From assembly GCF_036370855.1 (NCBI RefSeq), contig NC_088099.1, forward strand, positions 155,342,517 through 155,406,516: DNA of 64,000 nucleotides, given 5' to 3'. A model generated the notes under the pieces. It searched no databases and was not told the DNA's origin. It worked only from the letters and a program-made list of their open reading frames with translations. This document shows, piece by piece, positions 1 to 13,700 of this stretch (position 1 is the first letter of the stretch; the number at the start of each line of letters is the position of its first letter). Made by a program: the position numbers and the translations under genes. Origin of the DNA: Dromaius novaehollandiae (Eukaryota > Chordata > Aves > Casuariiformes > Dromaiidae).

Positions 1-3000
1 TCTTAGTGAACAATAATATTTAAGGCCCCTCAAGGCTGCGAATAGGAAACCAATTTTTTAGCAGGAGCAAAGGGGAACTTGCTTGATAAATGCATGTATT
101 GCAGGTGATCCTATCCACTGGATCTTTCATGAAATTTTGTTGAGCATGTTCCTGCAGCTGGTTTTAGCTCAGGGAGCTGGGGATATGGCTCCTTGACTAG
201 GGCTGCCCTTGGACTGGTTTAAGACACCAGAGTCTGAGAAGTAAAAAATAAACAGAGAGGAAGGGAATGTTCTCCCTATTAAAAAGGATTAACACAGCAG
301 AGATGAACATGCTTTTTCCTATGTATAAGCAGATATTGCAAACAAGAAAGAATAATAATAATTTTAAATGTCCTTTCAGTTAAAGAATTCAATGGTTCTT
401 CTTTAAATTGTTTACGCTGAATGCACACGGAAAGCTAAGAGCACTCTGATTTGTTTTGAGAACTTCTCTCTAAAATATGAAAGCATTTCTTATCAGTAAA
501 AGTGTTTTCCTTCTCTGCTTCTGACTCCTTTTTTCATATTGCTATAAAAAGGCTAACAGTAAATGTCAGTGAAAATGAAGGCAATGTGGAAATACATAGA
601 AACTGCTGCTCTGTTATTTTTTTTCCCTGTGAATTCTTTTAAATAATTTTGATCTGCATCCAGAGCAGTTTATTGAGGCACAAAACAGAGCATGTGGAAC
701 AGCAGGCAAGAATGTGGAGTGAATACTAATGCACTCAAACACCCTCCCCCAAGCTCTCTAAGCCTGAAAAATCCTTCTGCCGCAAAGCTATAGTTCCTGT
801 AGGGCTTGCTTATATCCTCATGGAGAAAAGTCCTTTAGCATTTAATAGAAAATGATTATCTTTTCATACACTTTTTGAGCTGTTAAATTTTAATACAAAA
901 TTACATCCTTGTGATATAGTAGTTAAAAAATAAAACCTTACAGACTGTCATGAATAAATTCTAAAGGGTTTTTAGAGTAGATTTTGCAGAAGCAGAATAC
1001 TTTTTTATAGGACCTGCTTGAGTATTTGTTACTAAATACAACAGGACCTTTTCACAATGGCAGAATCTTAAAGTAAATAGATTTTTCCAGGTAAATTTAC
1101 CAGAGCAAATTTTGGCCTTTAATGCACGAGGAGAACAGAAAGGGCCCACCCATGGAAAATAGAAGAAAAATTGAGAAAAAAAGATACTTTTTTTCAAGAA
1201 TAATATTAGTTCTGGAAGCCCAAATACTTAAATTATTTAAAGCTATTGCCAGTTGAAGTCATTGTGGTGCACAGGATGCAATTTGGGACCAAACTGATAT
1301 CACAATGTTTTATTTCAGTAAACCATGAAGCTTGTGAAAGGGATCATATGATGTGTGGCTTGTGATAGCGGAAGGCTCCACTCAGTGACATCCCCTTTCT
1401 CGATCGCCCCATATCCCTCCTGAAATGTGGTTACATTCTTCCTCCCAGTCCACCCAGAAAAGCACTTACACGTTCAGTTGGAATAAAAATACACTTAGAT
1501 AGCAACACAAAAGGGCAGAAGTGAACTTTCCCTATAAACCCATGGCTTGACTCTCTTCTGTACGGATGCTGTGACCCTGAGGACAAAGCGGCTGCTGTTT
1601 CTGCTTGCAAGCAGAATTTGAAGTTTTGAAGGGATAAAAGGCATCACAGTTCCATAACTAAATGCAGCAAATTTGCTATTTATAAATCTTGCATGTGGGT
1701 GGCATGCTGTATTTACAAGTGTTTGGTAAATTGAATGCTGGGCCTCATGCCTATGGGGATTAGCACTGCCTGGGGATTATGAGCATATACTTAAAAGGAC
1801 AAGGGAGAAACTGCATTACTTCCCCAAGGCCATTCCTCCACAAAAGGAAGGGTGGCCCACCATTAGGCTCCTGAAAGAGCTGGCTCCAGCCCTCTGCCCT
1901 GGCACCCTCTCTCTTGTGCAATCCCAGCAAGACACTCAAAATGATCTCCAAGTTGTTTTGGCCCAGCAAACAGAGATGAGATCTGAATACCTTGCACAAT
2001 CTGATCTGTTATTTATTTTTGCCTTGATTCTTCATTCTGTTAGAGGAAAAAGTCATAAGCTGGGATTGTTAACAGATTAATACCTAAAATGGTGATGCAT
2101 TGGATTCTGCAATGAGAAGAGCTATATAATTACCTCGGGTAGGTAACTAAGAAGTGGTGCTGACAGGCCTTGGCATTTAGTGCACTGACTATGACAACGG
2201 AAAGATTTATTCAAAACTACTATTTCATTTAGAGTCTGTATTTTATTTCGCTGCAATATGCTTCTTGGTGCTTTGCTTTGTAGCTTATTTAGCAAAATAG
2301 CCTCCCTGTTGAATATATCAGATGACTGCTAAAATGAGTCAAAATCCATGGCCTTCCACAGCCTGCACAGCACAGGAAGCAGAAAAACAAACTTAAGCCA
2401 CGCACACAGACAAGGACGGATGGCAAAGGAGATTCATCATCCGCAACAGCAAACAGACGACGTGGTCATGTCCCCATCTCTCCTCTGCCTGCCATATGGC
2501 GTTATGGGCTAGATTCAGAGGGCTGGTCTGGCCATTAGAAGCACAACCTGTACCAAGGACCTCTGCATGCTCTTGAGCGGATTTTCATTGCTCCATAGTG
2601 AGTTGCTGTTTTTTTCTGGTCTCTCCGTATCTTGCTCTCCACATCTTCAAGCAGCTTTGCCCCTCCCTCCCCAAACTTACCCGATCTTCCCCCAAAAAAG
2701 GAAGAAACACAGAGTTATTACATCACTTGCTGCTCTTACCTTGTTCATCGTGCTTGTATGTTGCATCATTTCTTTTGGGCCTTGTCTGGGTTATTTGCAT
2801 TTTATACTTCCCTGTTTTATGCCAGTCACAATGGGGCTGTGGCCTCTTGAATATTACTGTAATCAATAGGTTGATCATCCCACACATCAGTTAAGTATGG
2901 TGGGCACTCTCTCTGACAGCAAAGCAAAACTTAGCTGTGATTCAAATAATATGCCTGTCCCACACACACCAGCTAGTTTCACTGTACGTAAAGCCATCAC

Positions 3001-3014
3001 TCCTGAGATATGGA
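1..3014. other. Intergenic stretch, no gene seen
   Basis: AT-rich sequence without a recognisable exon. Open frames reach at most about 100 codons. The two overlapping frames near 2567-2894 are hydrophobic by chance and match no family I know. A TATA-like string near 542 has no plausible transcript after it. From human synteny the next upstream gene would be TNFRSF11B, but none of its cysteine-rich or death-domain exons are visible here on either strand. Confidence 0.6.
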
Positions 3015-3077
3015 AGCACACGTTCAACTGAAGTGCATGAGTAGGTCCACTGATTTGAATAGGTTACTCACACTATG
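3015..3077. repeat. Possible ancient sauropsid MITE-like fragment
   Basis: The wording (a short run about a 'ccactgatttgaat' core followed by 'ggttactcac') resembles a widespread old interspersed repeat of reptile and bird genomes whose core carries a 'cactgatttcaatgg'-like string. The resemblance is from memory and the copy is short and diverged. Chance similarity is possible. Confidence 0.35.
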
Positions 3078-4554
3078 AACTGGCTTCTGAAACTGGAACC
3101 TCAGAATTAAATTTAACAATGGAGAAAAAAGCTTTTTAAGGTCCAGTGAAAAAGTGATAATTCAAACCCTAGCTAAACTGTAGGCTAGCATGGACTCAGC
3201 TATGTTATTTCTACAAAAAAAGAGAAATATACAGCTGCCCTGACAAAGCTCACTTGTTACTGAGTTTGTTTTTATACTGCAAGTTACAGGAAATTAAATA
3301 ATACCTCACATTTTTTCTTTGTCATAGTAAAGATGTAAAAATATTTCAAGTTAACAAACTCTAACACCCTTTAGTAGCCTTAAAATGTACTTACAAAATT
3401 AACATTTTCCTTTATAATGGTTCTAATTAAAAAACACAGATAGGCACAACTTTCTCTCCAAAACAATGGGAAATCATTTTAAGTAGTGCATCTCAAAATC
3501 CCATTACAAGGAAAGAAAATGCAAATGAAATGTAAAGGTAGATGCTTTTCTGATCAAGTAACATTTTTGTTTCCTTTATTGTCATCCCTTCTGGAGATAT
3601 TTTAATTTCTCACATGCTGGATGGTTGCTCTGGACACGTCACTCTTTCTGAAGCGTGTATGTTTGCCCACCATTGCATTTGTCCCATGACATTTCTGTGA
3701 AACCACAGTTTGTCCCTCTTATATATTCACAGAGAAAACTTTGTGCATCATTTTAGGGGTGTTGAAATGACTGAAATACAGTAAATAAGAGACATACAGG
3801 AATTTCCCTCATCAGCAGGAGATGAAGTAAACAAACAAGAAAATACAATTTCATCACAAACCCGAGGAGGTCAGAGCTGGGTCACCACCTCAAGTAGTAA
3901 GGAAAGAAAAGCTTGGTTTCCATGACCATTAAGTACCCTTCTTCTCTGCTGAAATTGCAGTAAGAATGCTAGTTAGCATTTGCCATTCTAAACTGGATTG
4001 ACATTGTGAGCTCTCTAAATATTCATCTGGCTAAAAATCTGAAGTTTCTTGTGACCTAAGTTATATCCGTATCAACAATTTGGACGAAAACAATTCAATT
4101 TCCCCATTTTGAAACCTCTTTCCATCTTAAGATGCTCTAATTTTGCAAAAAAAATGCACAGTTAATTCCTTTAAAAAAACAATCACTTATTGCTGCAATA
4201 GTGCACGTTGTTTAGAGGACAGCTGTAAAATTTTGTACTGACACTATTGTATTGGCTTTGTAGAGCTAGAAGGAAATAACAGATTAATGGACTCCAGAGC
4301 CAGAGAATCATTTTGCTTAGCAAACCTGATTGCTTGTGTAATACACGCCTATGCTCTGAACTGACTTAGAGAAGATCATGTGGAAATACATCAGATTTTG
4401 ATTTTAAAATTGTTCTCTGAAACCTTCAGATGCTGCTCCATCAATTAATTGCCAACAGTGTTAAAAAAAAAAAGTGTGGCTTATCTTCTCTGCATACATG
4501 TAGTTTCAGCTTATCTTTTATGCAATGCACATCACTGAACACCACTCGGATACT
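3078..4554. other. Intergenic stretch, nothing recognised
   Basis: AT-rich sequence with no supported exon. It contains a short near-perfect palindrome at 3965-3980 (AATGCTA, two-base spacer, TAGCATT), which is unremarkable at this length. Confidence 0.6.
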
Positions 4555-4770
4555 TCAGTATTGAACCCAGCAGTTTTTCCAGAGTCATCTAGTCTGTATT
4601 CAAAGACATCAAGAGATGGAGAATCCACCGGTATTCTTGGTAGTTTGTTCCAATGGTTAACCACCACCAAAATTATTTCCTGGCTGCTTATTTTCACTAT
4701 CTTTTGATGTAAATTATGCAGACAGTTCTTCCTGATGTCATTTTGAACAACTAAAACCTCAGTCCAACAC
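4555..4770 (-). repeat. Old CR1/L3-type LINE 3' fragment
   Basis: The + strand text runs 'gagatggagaatccacc', then a 'ttggtagtttgttccaatgg' string and 'ttaaccacc'. This is the reverse complement of the conserved 3' part of CR1/L3 LINEs, as in the clearer CR1 copy at 34941-35485. It is far more diverged than that copy and lacks the octamer tail, so it is an ancient insertion. Boundaries are approximate. Confidence 0.6.
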
Positions 4771-7700
4771 CTATTTAAATCAGGGGAAACATTCCTATTG
4801 ATTACAAAGAATATTGAACGAAGCTCTGAATTATATATGACACTTCTTCGTGGTTTACGTGATGAATGTTGAAAAAGTCTGTGTTAATTTCCCAGCAGAA
4901 GGAGATGAATGATAGAGAGAATGCTGCCCTCTCATGGTTTAATGGATGAAGGTGTTCTCATAATATATTATAAAAATAAAACAGTATTTTAAGGCTGCTA
5001 GATGATGATCTATTCTCTTTTGTATAGTGCAGTAAATGGAAAACATGTAACAGGCATAATCCCTGCCACAATAAAGGATATCAAAGCACTGAAAACAAAT
5101 CTTGTTAATGGCATTAATGGCAGTGTCGCAATGAAGCACAATGAGAAAGGGTGATGCAAGAGGCAAGTTTAGGATCGCTGTTTTCCAAAGGGTTTTGTAA
5201 GCTGGAGCTTGCTGGGAAGAGGCTGGTACTCGTTCTGCTCTGAATACCTGAAACTGAGGGACCTCACATCTTCCTGGGGAGGAGACTCTGTCCTCTGTTG
5301 CCCAGGTAGATCCTTGGTAGATGTCATGTACCCAGCGTACCCAACATTTCCAACATTTGCAGAGTCCTGGGCAGCTAGAGAACTAACCATGAGATCAGAG
5401 CTGCTGTTGGCCTTCCATGCCCTCCATCTGCACTTTCTACCCGATTGATAATTTGACCTTTATTGTCTCCACACGCAGTGGAAATTTCACAATGCAAAAC
5501 ACAACATCAAAGGAGAAGACCCCATGTGGTGATCTCCCTGGTAAAGGATTCCTGCAGCCTATTCAAAGAAGCCCTCTATTTTTTGGTAAGAACTGGGTAT
5601 AATACAGTATAACCTCAGACCATGAGCTCAGTCATGTCCCACACACTGCAAAGTCCTTCATGTGCAAAACCATGAAAGAAACCACATCAAGATGTGTAGA
5701 CCATTGAAATCTTCAAGTAAACGCTACCCACATTTATCTATCACTTCCTTACTAGGAATAACCAAATTCTGTCTTGACTAACTGCTAAACTATGTTGAAT
5801 TGGAGGAAAAAAAATGTATAAAATAGCTAGTTATATTTAAACGATTCATAGGCCAGAATAGAACATTAGATCACAAAGCCTTGTCTCCTGCATAACACAG
5901 TAGAGAGAATTTCACTTAATTACTGCTAACAAATTATGTTTGACTATAACATAATCCCCCAGGAAAGTATTGGTGTGAAAATTTCGTTTGATATTTTGTT
6001 TGTGAAGGTTAAATCTCCTTCTCTTAAGTGTTTAAGTGTTCTTCCCTCATTTCTGACTGGAATGTATCTATCTTTGTCTTTCAGTCATCATTTTTATGGC
6101 CTCATTCTCAAAATATTTCTCTTAATTTAACAAATATATGATCTTCCCAACAGGTGTTATTCAGAAGATTTTTCTTTTTAATGGAGGATTTCTAAAATAT
6201 CATGACTTTGTCTCCACACAGTGGCATTTCTTAGTAGTTATGGGTCTAGCCATGTCAGCATACTGTAAAATAAGCATCTGTTCTGATGTGGGGTGGCAAA
6301 CTCATGAAATAATTGCACTGAAAGAGGAACTTCACCCTCAACACATTGTTACTGGTATGACTAACTCATGTTCTCAAAATAGGTCTGAGAAGTTTTGTTC
6401 TGGCTAGACTTGTATTGGATAGGAGGCTAAAAAATGTCTTGGATACCAAATATGAACATTTGACAAATTTCCAAGTACCTTACTTTAGGGCAGGTCGTAA
6501 CCCTGTAAGGAGGTGAAACACAGCAAAGTAATTCTGGTTTCCAGTTTGTCTCAGGGAGGAAAACCTTTTGTCAGTCTTCTCAGTCAACAAGATACTTCCC
6601 TCTGAGCACAGACTGGATTTTACTATTCTTGAGTGTCCGATAGAAACTCAGAGTCCAGGCTCTCATAGGAACTTGACTCTGTCTCTCTCCCTGGCACCAA
6701 TGTTGTACATTTTGCTGAACAATTTTAATATGTCAAAATAAAGGCTGAACAAAAATATATTATAAATAACTTTTCCATTTATCTGTGACAGTTTTCTGGG
6801 CTTCAAGAGTCAACCCACAGATAACAATATATTCAAAAGAGCACTGGAAAAAATCCCAGTGTCCCTTCCCAAAGTTATGGCATCAAAAAAAAAAAAAAAG
6901 AAAAAAGAAAACAGAATAAGAAAAGCTTATGACTCTTAATATTGCTGTATAGACCAAAACAATGTGTATATTTACTTGGCGCGTGTCTACCCAAGAAGAA
7001 AGTTCAGGCTAGTTCAGCACGCTTACCTCTTTAATCCCTCTCAAAACAATGAAGTGGAATAGGTAGGTGTCTGGCAAAGCTCTCAAACCCCACTTTGGGG
7101 AGAGATCAGAGACCTCTCCCATGTTCCCTTCCAGGAAGAGATCTGATGTTGGCAAACAGAAAAAGAGATGAGCCTGTAGATATTGCACAAAGCCAAAGGA
7201 AAATCTTCACAGTTGTGCACCTTCTCTGATCCATATACTGGTATAACAGGGTTGTGACTCATTCAGACCCACAGTAACATCACTATCTTGTTACACATGT
7301 ACTCTGGGTAGAAATTATAAATGTTTCCCTAATAGAGGGTTTCACTGAAATATGACCAGTTTCCATTTCTCCTACTACATTGAAAATGCATATTAGCAAT
7401 GGTGCTGGTTAAATAATGCTTGTCAAAAACTACCCTAACATTTTGATTCACCCAATCTGCTGGTAAATGTTCTTTCATTCTCTCCACAGATTTGCTAAAT
7501 ACAGCATGGTACATTTTATAAATTTAGGCTTGGAAAGCACCTAATTCTTTACATCATGCATATTCAGTCTTAACCAGGAATATACCTTTCCAACTATCTA
7601 TATTTATGCCCGTGGCTAAATCTAATGCTACAGGGAACAACTTCAGAAGACCTGGCTATACCAGCAAATGGTATGCAAGCTCTGTAGCCAGAGCTTTAGA

Positions 7701-8160
7701 GGAGTGGCTTACAGGTAATATTACAGACTCACCAACTTCCAGGGGATGCTGCTGCCACTAAAATCCAAGTTGACAGGGAAAATAAATGATGTTGCTCCAG
7801 AACATCCGTTTGGTCAGTTTTGTCATGGGTCGATAAAGTTTGGGACCTATTGCTCTAGAGGACACAGAACTACTCCTGGAGGAGCTGAAAGAGGAATGGC
7901 CATAGAGCTATCCACCACCATGCATGGATATAAGCCCTAGAGTAAAAGGGATGAACAATGAGAAATGTGGCCTACTCTTGGTTATCTTTGGGTGCGAGTC
8001 CCACTTTTCCCTCATTCCTGACTTTAGCACAGTGCCAGAGAGTACATGATGGAGATTATGTGCCAGTTGCACTAGACTCAGGTAGTCCCACCATATTTTA
8101 GAGCTGCTGCTCCTCTCTGCTTACTAGACTTTCAGAGATGAAAATAGCTGCACGGCTAAA
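4771..8160. other. Intergenic stretch, no gene seen
   Basis: No supported exon. An A-rich patch (A15 at 6885-6899, then an A/G-rich tail) looks like a simple repeat. Open frames of 60-90 codons occur on both strands and overlap each other, as expected by chance. Confidence 0.6.
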
Positions 8161-8200
8161 ACAGCTTTAGAGCTGTAAGTCTCTACAAAATAGAGACTTA
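8161..8200. repeat. Two abutting perfect inverted repeats
   Basis: 8161-8176 reads ACAGCT, a four-base loop, AGCTGT. 8176-8200 reads TAAGTCTCTA, a five-base loop, TAGAGACTTA, a perfect 10-bp stem. The two hairpins share base 8176. I see no gene or repeat family around them. The function, if any, is unknown. Confidence 0.7.
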
Positions 8201-10707
8201 AAACCTCCTTTACATATGTTTTGTATTATCTGTGTCTTGGGTTGTTTTTTACCCATACCTCATTCTCCCGTTTAAGTGTGGATAAAGGAGATGATGATCA
8301 CATAGATTATACGATTTTTATTCAGAATCTCTCAAGGGCTTTTTGAGAATTTTTGTAGCTATTTGTCAACTAAAACCAGCAACTGAACGGACAAATGACA
8401 GGGAGAGGGATGAAGCATTATGCAAAGAAAGGACTGAAAGAACTGGGATTCCTTCAGTCTGGAGAAGAGATGAAGTGGATAAATCTTCAAAAATGTAAAA
8501 AGTAACATCAAAATTAGCTGTTTGCTATTCATACTGAGCATAGAGGAAGAAGAAATGAAGTTAAATGGCAACAAGAGAGAGGTAGGCTGAACATCTGCCT
8601 GAAGGATACTTAAATACTGGAAGAGACTGTGCGGAGAAGCTATGGCTTCTGCATCATTTGGTCTGTATAAGAAGAAGTTGGATAAAATTTTGTCAGATAT
8701 ACTGATTTATCTGGAGACAGCAGGAAGTATTGATTGCCCTTCGAGGATCCTTTCTAGCTCTGGAGTCCTCCACTCCTGTTCTCACCCCTGGATCCCCCAT
8801 GGGAATCCAAGAGATGTCCTGGCCTTCACCCAGGAGGCAGCAGAGAGAGGCTCCGCCAGGGCTGCCAGTGTAAAGGGGCTTTGCTGGAGCCACGGGGAAC
8901 AGCCCCAGTCCTGAACAAACTCTGGTAACTTCTCCCCCTCGTCAAACAAAGCTGAAATCACAAGAGCTGCGGTAGGTATAAAAGCCTTAGGAAAGAACCA
9001 GGCAAGCTTTCCAAGAGGTTTAGGGCGAGGCTCCCCAAGTACACCTGAAGACTTTAAGCCTATTATACCCACTGACACCACACTGTGAGAGAGGGTTAGC
9101 AGACACGGAAGGATGAAGTCATGTGGTTAAAGGACATTTGCTATTGGATGTTTACACCAGGAGACAGGAAACCAAATTAACAAATTCCTGGCGAAGTTAC
9201 CAGGGGAGAACACTTTATTTATCGTTCATATAGATGTATTGCTGTTTTCTCCCACTGAGGCTGTGTTCCTTCTCCTCCTAACACAGTTCCATCAGTTTCC
9301 TATAAATTCTTGTACTTGGAGGCAATGATGTTTTGTGTATTAGGGGCACATCAGGAGGGCACAAGGTCTCAAGGCGAACTTGAGCTGGGGACATCGGTTT
9401 CAAAAGAAGATCCACCCAGGAGCTATTTAAACCTGTCCCTTGTTTTTGCCAGTAACACCAGGAAGAAGGCTTACACACAGAAAATCACTTTCTCCTAATA
9501 GTGGCCAGAGGCCATTTTTCAGGAAACAGAGAAGAAAAATCTCTCCCTGCAGAGATGCTTTTACTATTTCCCCTAATAGTGCTCACCTAGCAGATCTAAG
9601 AAGCAGTAAGTAGTCACAAAACACAGGTTTGAAATTCTTGATTAGATATGGAGGAAGTAGCAAAGCTCAGATTTTCAAGTAGCTCAAAGTGCAGGGTCAT
9701 GCAGACCGAGTTTAGAGTCTGTCTTCTCCAAAAAAAGAGGGAGAGGGCAACATTCATGTCAGCCAGTTCAGGAAGCTTAGGCAAATGCACATGTGGAGTC
9801 CTATGTCTATATATGAGTTTATATTAACTCACATCCTATGAGTAGTTTGGCAATGGCAGGGGAGCATCTTCCTATAGACCCCTTATTCTGCAGATTCCTT
9901 TGAGTCAGCTGAAAGAAACCCAGATGCACATCTAGAACAATAATTTTTCTCCTGGCTACACCAATCCTTTTTTGTGGAATCAAGAAGCAAGTTCACAGAT
10001 GGCTGTGGCTCTTAAATATACACACAGTGCTTTTATCTAAGCAAAGCAAATCCTCTGCTTGTCCCAGGGACAGTACCAGGTACTAAATTTCCCAGCAGTA
10101 ATATAGCATCTATCATTCTCAGCATCCAGTCAATTTTTCCAGTGGGCCTTTTCATCTTTTCTGAGTACTTTAAAGCAAGACTCAACCATTTGCTGCAGTC
10201 AGAGGTCCTTTCCAACCATTTCTAGGATTTATCACATGTGCACTGCAAATACACACTGCAAACCGTAGGCTCTGCTCCAAATCATGTTTCAAGGACCGTT
10301 TGTTTCTGTCATTTCTGGGTTAATCTGGACCTCCCAGCATGGCCTAGGCCAGGCACTTGCTCTCTGAACACAAAAGAAAGTCACTGTGCCAAGACATTGT
10401 CTTCTCCACCCCTTCTCTCCTGGGTGAACTCATTGTCCCCAAATCATTTAAATTTCCCACTTGGCTGAAGGATAGCAGCTGCCTCTTCCAATGAAACTAA
10501 AGTCACTGGCAACCAAAGCTTCATTCCTGGGACTAACACCAAGAACAGTCCATCTGTCTGTGTCTTGATCATTTGGGGCTGCTACCAAACAGTTGGAAAC
10601 GGGAGATGGAAGGAGATGTGTTCTTCAGGCACAGGAAATTTAGAGGGCAGGCTTGAGGGGAAGGGAAGTAACTTGGGGGAAAAGTGATGAAAAAAAAAAG
10701 AAAGAAA
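8201..10707. other. Intergenic stretch, no gene seen
   Basis: No recognised exon or repeat. Around 8.7-9.1 kb the base composition is somewhat richer in G+C and three frames of 66-99 codons overlap on both strands. None resembles a known protein and no splice-bounded reading is convincing. Confidence 0.55.
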
Positions 10708-10710
10708 ATA

Positions 10711-10793
10711 AAAATCAAATCAAATCAAATCAAATGAAGTTAAGTAAATAAAATAAAATAAAATAAAATAAAATAAAATAAAATAAAATAAAA
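10711..10793. repeat. Compound pentanucleotide microsatellite
   Basis: About four copies of CAAAT (10716-10735) are followed, after a short interruption, by about nine to ten copies of AAAAT (10746-10793). The pure second block is likely to be length-polymorphic. Confidence 0.95.
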
Positions 10794-13700
10794 GATGATG
10801 TTTGATGCCAGAATCTGAGTGGCATTTATGAGTGTATAGGAAAATACTAGTGTGTGTGGTCTCCATGCTCTGTGAGTATAACAAAGTTAATATGGATTCA
10901 GTCCCATCTCTAACATCATGCCACAGCATGTTATTGCTAATTCTTGAAGATTACACCAGCCTCTGGCTCTCCTTCAGTGGCCCAGTATATTTTCCAGGCT
11001 GCCAGAAAATAAGCAAACAGGATTAATTGCCCTCTGTGGTGCTGTTTTCTCCAAGAATGGCTGGCAGTCAATCAAAAATGGCAATCACTTTAGCCATTGC
11101 AAGTTCTCAGCCAAGGGCCACAACTAATTGTGGCCCCGTTTTTCTGGTTTCCTACAGTCACTCCTGGTGTATCACTCCATAATGAATTTGGTATTAAAGA
11201 TACTAAAATTGGACCAGATCTAATGAATATCTTCAAGCAATGGCCTTCAAGCAAGGCAAGAGCCTCATCTACAGGAAAAGTATTGATCAAGATATCCCAA
11301 GGTTAAACTTCACCAGCAACTGGCAGGGATTTAAATCCACTAAGCAGTGGAATTCACACTGGAATTCACAACAGCCTTCTTCCTGTCCTGGGCAAGTTGT
11401 TGACTGGTGACAGCATTTTCTGGTTAAAGAAACTCAATGGACCTTCAGTCTTTTCTTGTTGAATACTCTTTTAATTGTTTGTAAACTTATAGCTACATTC
11501 CATGGAACTGGAGAGCCAAATAAACAAAAATGTTGCATTAACAGCTGGGATTTTTTTTTTCCTTTTTGTTTGTTTTCTAAAACCAACTCAGATACAAGTT
11601 CCCCACTTTCCCAGTTTTCTCCATAATATATTCCTTACAGGAAAATCCTAAGTGTGGTCTTGGATTCAGACTTATTTTTGTTTGTGCTCTTTCCAGTGCG
11701 TGAGGGAAACTCATTTCCAAAATTCCTTCAACATTTGTATCCTAGAGGTAATAACTTGTGTGTGAGATCATTGCACACACCCAGCCTTTTCACTCCGAGG
11801 CTATTCATGTAAGTTATAATAAAGACAACATGTTTTGCAAACTGCACTGTTTCCAGGCCCCAAAGGTTGTAATTGTTCACGCTTTGGTTAGTATTTGACA
11901 TCTGTTTTCTATGAACTTTAGATGGAGCGGTAAGAGGATGCATCAGGTTGTGTGGAATATTGACATGATTCTTTGATGACAGAAGAAGGGAAGTTTCCAA
12001 ATGAAATCTGACAGCTGTGAGAACTAATGCGGGTAGAAGTGAGAATATGGATCAGAGTATTGAATTTCCATTGTGTTTTCTTAAAAATAAAAGGAAGAAA
12101 AAAGAAAGTGCTGAGATGCATAAGCTGTTAATTATTGTGGCCTAAGGCACGTGGAAAAATACATCAATCCTGCTTTGCATTACTTTAAAAAAAGGTGCAA
12201 CATTTCACTAATGTAACCAATAAAGTTGAGTAAACAATTCATATTGTGTAATTTACTCAACAAATGAGCACTGAGTAGGTTCTATGAGAATGAAAAGCAT
12301 AATGTTACATTCCATTTATGAGATACCTGTATATTCTGGAAAAAGGTTAATCAGGACCTCTCCTTGGGAATTTAAGCTCAATGATATTTAGTAGCTGCCT
12401 GAGAGAGATAGCAGGGGACAACAAATAATGCAGATCTTATCATTTAGTTTCCTGGCGCTTAGGCTTTTTTTTTTTTTTTTTTTCCTCTTTGGTCTCAGTG
12501 CTATGGCAGTGTCTTGTCACTACCGCTGGAGCTAGGATCTACACCAAGGGAATTCATGACTAAATGTTCAAGAATTAAGTACAAGCCCACTTTGGTTTTC
12601 AGTAGTGACCTTTTCTTGATTCATGGCTTGAGACCAGTGGTCTCCGTAGAGAGAGGAAGAAAGTGAAGAGTGTCAATCCAACCACGTGAATGCGGCAAGG
12701 TAGTGGCTTCCAGAACCTTGGGTGCTCTCCATGCAGCAGAGCATGCCTTGGATTCGGTGAAGGCGGATGGGAGCGATCCACCCACAGGCAGGCACTACAG
12801 CGAGCAGGTTTCTTCCCCTTTCTTTCCTGGTGATTCAGTGGTTATATTATGGGACCAGGACTTGAAGGTTTCCTTCTATCACACCTTCTCTATTTGACCT
12901 TCGGCAAGGCCGGGAGTCATCGAGTCACAAAATAACCCTTTTCTTGCTACTGGCAAAAAAGCCCCCAAATCCAAACCTCCCTCTCCTCAGATTTAATAAA
13001 CTAGGCAGAGGAGAAACTTATCCAGGTTCTTATCAGACTTGTGGTTGGTCTGAATGGAATGGAATTTAAGTAGTACACTATTGTGGTAAATTTTAAAAGG
13101 TTAATATTGTAACCCATTAATTTAAAAAATCATATAGGTATACACAGGCTCACACAAAGGGCCTAGCAAGAAATTATTACTGTTTAAAAAATAAAGCCTT
13201 TGAAATAAACCCAAATCTTTTGCAGCAAAAGTGAGAGGAATTTTTGTGTTCAGCAAAGGAAATACTTTGCGCATTTTTTCTTAATGGAAGCAGCACAAAG
13301 AACAATTCGTACTGAACTGAAGTTTTGTGGTGTCTCAGCTTCGCTTAAAACACTTTGGAGAGTCCAACTTTACACTGTCTGGTAGATAATCTGTTTTTTC
13401 AACCATTTTGCTGACACACAGTGTGGTCTCATTTTAAGCACACAGAGCAGTCAGAGCAGTCAAAGGGCCACTGCCTTTAAAACTAGAACAGACATAATAC
13501 TCTCCTGAAAATGCCTTGTCTCTTGTTTATCAAAATACAGAAAATTTCTTACTCACTTAGATAAACTCTGGGCCTCAGAAGCCATCTAAATAACTGTATT
13601 CTTTTTTAATATCTAAACAAGAAGAGTGAGTACAGCTGTTCACACATGGGGTGACAGAACTCTTTTGCAATGAAGGAGAGCTCTTTTGACTCCTAAAATG

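Noticed and set aside
541..555. TATA-like string 'gctataaaaagg'
   Set aside because: No transcript, exon or CpG signal follows. Such strings are frequent in AT-rich DNA.
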